NCBI GenBank assembly: GCA_030040515.1
Contig: JASHTO010000537.1
Coordinates: 1-6,784 of the forward strand
Origin: Terriglobia bacterium
GTDB taxonomy: Bacteria; Acidobacteriota; Terriglobia; UBA7540
DNA: 6,784 nucleotides
Direction: 5' to 3'
A program made the translations under genes and the position numbers. Shown piece by piece: positions 4,741 to 6,784 of the stretch; within the stretch, counting starts at the first letter, position 1, and each line of letters begins with the position of its first letter. The notes beneath the pieces were generated by a model. It searched no databases. It worked only from the letters and a program-made list of their open reading frames with translations, and was not told the DNA's origin.

Positions 4741-6182
4741 CAACTAACTTTCTTGCGGGTTCCTTTCTCTTGCCGCGGCGCGCGCTGCCCCGCACTTGGC
4801 AATACGGGCTTGGGCAACTGGGATGCTTCGTCTTTCGCCAGGCTCAGTTGGCCGGTCGTGTCCGGGAGCGTGGGTGGTTGCAGGTTCACTTGGTCAAAGC
4901 GGAAGGCAGCGGTAAGGTCTCCAAAGGTTTTCCGGCGCCAGTCGCTGATGTTGGGCTCGGTTACTCCCGTGAACTTTTCGAGGAATTGCAGAACCGAAGT
5001 GTGGTCGAACGGCTGGCTGCAAACCCATCCTCCCGCCGTCCACGGCGAGACGATGATGCACGGAACGCGGAATCCGGCTCCCACCGGCTCGCCCTGCACG
5101 AATTCGCGCGGCGTCCCGGGCGCGGGCGAAGGCGGCGCCACGTGATCGAAGATTCCATCGTTCTCGTCATAGTTCAGAATGAAGACCGTCTTAGCCCACA
5201 CCTCGGGGTTGGCGGCAATCGCGTCGATTTTGCTTGCGACGAACGCTGCGCCATCGGCGGGCATGTAATCGGGGTGCTCGGATTGGTAGCTCGTAGGCAT
5301 GATCCACGAAACCGCCGGCAATTGATCGTTAATCGCGTCGTACTCGAACCCGCCTTCCTGCCCGTGAACCATGCCGCGCTTGAATAATTGAGATCCGGTG
5401 TCCGCTTCCTTGAAATTCTTGAAATACTCCAGCACGTTGCAGCCGTAGTTATCCTGTTGCTGATAGACCTTCCAACTGACGCCCGCCTGCTCAAGCCGTT
5501 CGGCGTAGGTCGTCCATCGGTATCCGCCCTCGATCTCCACGTTCTTAATGATGGGTCCGCCGTGCTCGCCGTCGGGATCGATCGTGCCGGTCATCCAATA
5601 CATCCGGTTGGGCCAAGTCGGACCCAGCACCGAGCAGTGATAGCCGTCGCACAGGGTAAAGGCTTCTGCCAGTGCGAATTGAAACGGAATGTCGGCGCGG
5701 GTGTAGTAACCCATCACATACGGGCCGTTCACGCCGTCGGCCTTGCGATGCGCCGCCAGCCACCCGTTCATTGTTCCACCATTCCACGATTCGTGCTGCA
5801 CAGCCCAGGCGTGGCTGGTGGAGGGAATCTTCTGGGCGCTGGTCTTTCGCGTGTCGAGATGGAAGGGCAGCAGGTAGCCATCGGGATTTTCGGCATCCGG
5901 CTGGTGGAAGACGGACTTGCCGTTCGGCAATTTTAAAGCGGCGGCGTCATCGAACCCACACACACCCGCCAGGGTGCCGAAGTAATGGTCAAATGAGCGA
6001 TTCTCCTGCATCAACAGCACCACATGCTTGATGTCCTTTAATGAACCCGCCGGCGCAGGCGTGGCCAGCGCCCGGCGCAAATGCGGGGGCAGCAAGGAAG
6101 ATCCCAGTGCCGCTGCCGCCAGCTTGGCAGCGCTCCCCAGCAAACGCCGTCGAGTCATTTTTGCCGAACCCGGGTCAGTCAT
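4740..6182 (-). CDS. Tat-exported phosphoesterase (AcpA / non-hemolytic phospholipase C family)
   Basis: A protein of 480 residues of the phosphoesterase family that includes acid phosphatase AcpA and non-hemolytic phospholipase C; it hydrolyses phosphomonoesters or phospholipid head groups outside the cytoplasm. Residues 10-16 (TRRRLLG) followed by a hydrophobic Ala/Leu run to about 40 form a Tat signal. The family landmarks are present in order: MQENRSFDHYFGTL (58-71, E60/N61 metal ligands by analogy with AcpA), SHAWAVQHESWNGG (123-136), YHCSVLGPTWPNR (181-193, likely nucleophile S184), YDENDGIFDHVAPP (338-351, D339/E340 likely metal ligands) and FDHTSVLQFLE (392-402). The two C-terminal DUF756 domains of Pseudomonas PlcN are absent, so this is the short form. 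The ATG at 6182 has AGGAGGTGA at 6197-6189. It follows the holB-like gene by six bases and is probably co-transcribed and translationally coupled. Substrate is unknown; a phosphate-scavenging role is plausible. Confidence 0.9.
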   Translation of the reverse strand: MTDPGSAKMTRRRLLGSAAKLAAAALGSSLLPPHLRRALATPAPAGSLKDIKHVVLLMQENRSFDHYFGTLAGVCGFDDAAALKLPNGKSVFHQPDAENPDGYLLPFHLDTRKTSAQKIPSTSHAWAVQHESWNGGTMNGWLAAHRKADGVNGPYVMGYYTRADIPFQFALAEAFTLCDGYHCSVLGPTWPNRMYWMTGTIDPDGEHGGPIIKNVEIEGGYRWTTYAERLEQAGVSWKVYQQQDNYGCNVLEYFKNFKEADTGSQLFKRGMVHGQEGGFEYDAINDQLPAVSWIMPTSYQSEHPDYMPADGAAFVASKIDAIAANPEVWAKTVFILNYDENDGIFDHVAPPSPAPGTPREFVQGEPVGAGFRVPCIIVSPWTAGGWVCSQPFDHTSVLQFLEKFTGVTEPNISDWRRKTFGDLTAAFRFDQVNLQPPTLPDTTGQLSLAKDEASQLPKPVLPSAGQRAPRQEKGTRKKVS

Positions 6183-6188
6183 GTCGAT

Positions 6189-6197
6189 TCACCTCCT
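6189..6197 (-). promoter_or_regulatory. Shine-Dalgarno of the phosphoesterase, made by the upstream gene's last codons
   Basis: AGGAGGTGA on the minus strand is an extended match to the anti-Shine-Dalgarno sequence. Nine bases separate AGGAGG from the ATG at 6182. It consists of the final Arg-Arg codons and the TGA stop of the upstream gene, which ties translation of the two genes together and settles the phosphoesterase start at 6182 rather than at Met-9. Confidence 0.8.
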
Positions 6198-6784
6198 GGA
6201 TTTCCAATCTAACCCGAAGTTGCAAATTAAGCTACTTTCAATCTTTAAATTGTGCACATCCACTGCAAGCGCGTCTAAGCAGAGCTGAAGGTTGATATTG
6301 CGAGTGTAAAGCCGGTAGGCCTCGTCCAGTCCCGCGTTGAGAGCCTCAATGCCTTTGAATTGCAGCTTGGGTGCCCAGTTCTTCAATCGGCCCGCAACGT
6401 CGATATTCGTCACCTCAGAATCCGGCTGTCTTTCGAGGACTCGCATTAAGTCGCTCAGGAGGGAATAACCGACTCGAAGGGTATCTTCAAACTCGCCGCG
6501 GTGCTCGCTCAGAGTTCGTGTTGATTCGAAGAGCATCCTCCAATCCGGCTCGACTTCAATACCTGTTCCGCAGTCGAGCAAACTCGATAGGTATTCCAGC
6601 CATGGATTCCGCTTGCGCTGGAACTCCTCAAGGTTGAATACCTTGGCGCGGGCAAGGCTGCCTGCCGCAAGGCGAGCCACCAACGCTTGCTTGGCCCGGG
6701 GGATGCGGCCCTCCTCTGCCAGGGTTTTCAAAAGCGTCGACTCATCAATCGCACTGAATTGAATTACCCGACACCGTGAACGAA
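6189..6784 (-). CDS. DNA polymerase III subunit delta' (C-terminal part, runs off the right edge)
   Basis: The minus-strand frame is open from the window edge to TGA at 6191-6189, giving 197 visible residues. The 5' part lies outside the window, so the TTG at 6731 is not a real start. The first visible residues read RSRCRVIQFSAIDESTLLKTLAEEG, followed by ALVARLAAGSLARAK. This is the SRC motif and following helices of a clamp-loader AAA+ subunit, where delta' homologues read RSRCQxxxF and then LARLAxGSLGRA. The remaining 150 residues are helical with no catalytic motif, as expected for the delta' collar domain. The protein would help load the beta sliding clamp on DNA. A gamma/tau subunit is less likely given the length and tail. 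It is placed directly upstream of the phosphoesterase with a six-base gap. Confidence 0.75.
   Translation of the reverse strand, partial: RSRCRVIQFSAIDESTLLKTLAEEGRIPRAKQALVARLAAGSLARAKVFNLEEFQRKRNPWLEYLSSLLDCGTGIEVEPDWRMLFESTRTLSEHRGEFEDTLRVGYSLLSDLMRVLERQPDSEVTNIDVAGRLKNWAPKLQFKGIEALNAGLDEAYRLYTRNINLQLCLDALAVDVHNLKIESSLICNFGLDWKSRR

Noticed and set aside
4722..5936. Large plus-strand open frames opposite the phosphoesterase gene
   Set aside because: They are antisense shadows of a GC-rich gene whose minus-strand motifs are unmistakable.
1..6784. CRISPR array, toxin-antitoxin pair or phage-defence system
   Set aside because: No regularly spaced repeats and no recognisable nuclease, toxin or defence domains apart from the IS transposase.

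Overview
The window is a mosaic from a moderately GC-rich bacterial chromosome. The best guess is a soil or environmental Acidobacteriota or Verrucomicrobiota genome. That guess rests on the style of the exported hypothetical protein, the ECF sigma/membrane-protein pair, the Tat-exported phosphoesterase and the palindromic repeats; no rRNA or other decisive marker is present.

Left third (about 1-1610): an IS3-family insertion sequence on the + strand. orfA carries an amber codon at position 17 of its natural frame. A run of eight A residues near its end is a -1 frameshift site joining it to orfB, which keeps a complete DD(35)E catalytic triad. The IS termini could not be located.

1644-3054 (+): a two-gene unit encoding an ECF-type RNA polymerase sigma factor and, overlapping it by 17 bases, a single-pass membrane protein that is probably its regulator (anti-sigma-like). 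The right end of the IS must lie close to the sigma promoter. 3055-3493 holds hairpin repeats and no convincing gene. 3494-4063 (+) encodes a small secreted protein of unknown function that may be cut short at its C-terminus, followed at once by a three-way-junction palindromic repeat.

4064-4739 has no intact gene. It contains a 16-base perfect palindrome, a 3' fragment of a tRNA gene (T arm, 3' acceptor strand, encoded CCA) on the - strand, and a GC3-rich decayed reading frame split by an amber codon. It looks like a scarred integration or rearrangement zone.

Right third (4740-6784, - strand): a tightly coupled pair. The C-terminal part of a gene resembling DNA polymerase III delta' (holB) runs in from the right edge. 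Six bases after its stop codon, a Tat-exported phosphoesterase of the AcpA/non-hemolytic phospholipase C family begins, and its Shine-Dalgarno sequence is made by the last codons of the upstream gene.

No CRISPR array, toxin-antitoxin pair or recognisable defence system was seen. The most unusual points are the amber-interrupted but otherwise intact IS, the cloverleaf-like repeat, the tRNA fragment next to a decayed ORF, and the translational coupling of a replication gene to a secreted phosphoesterase.
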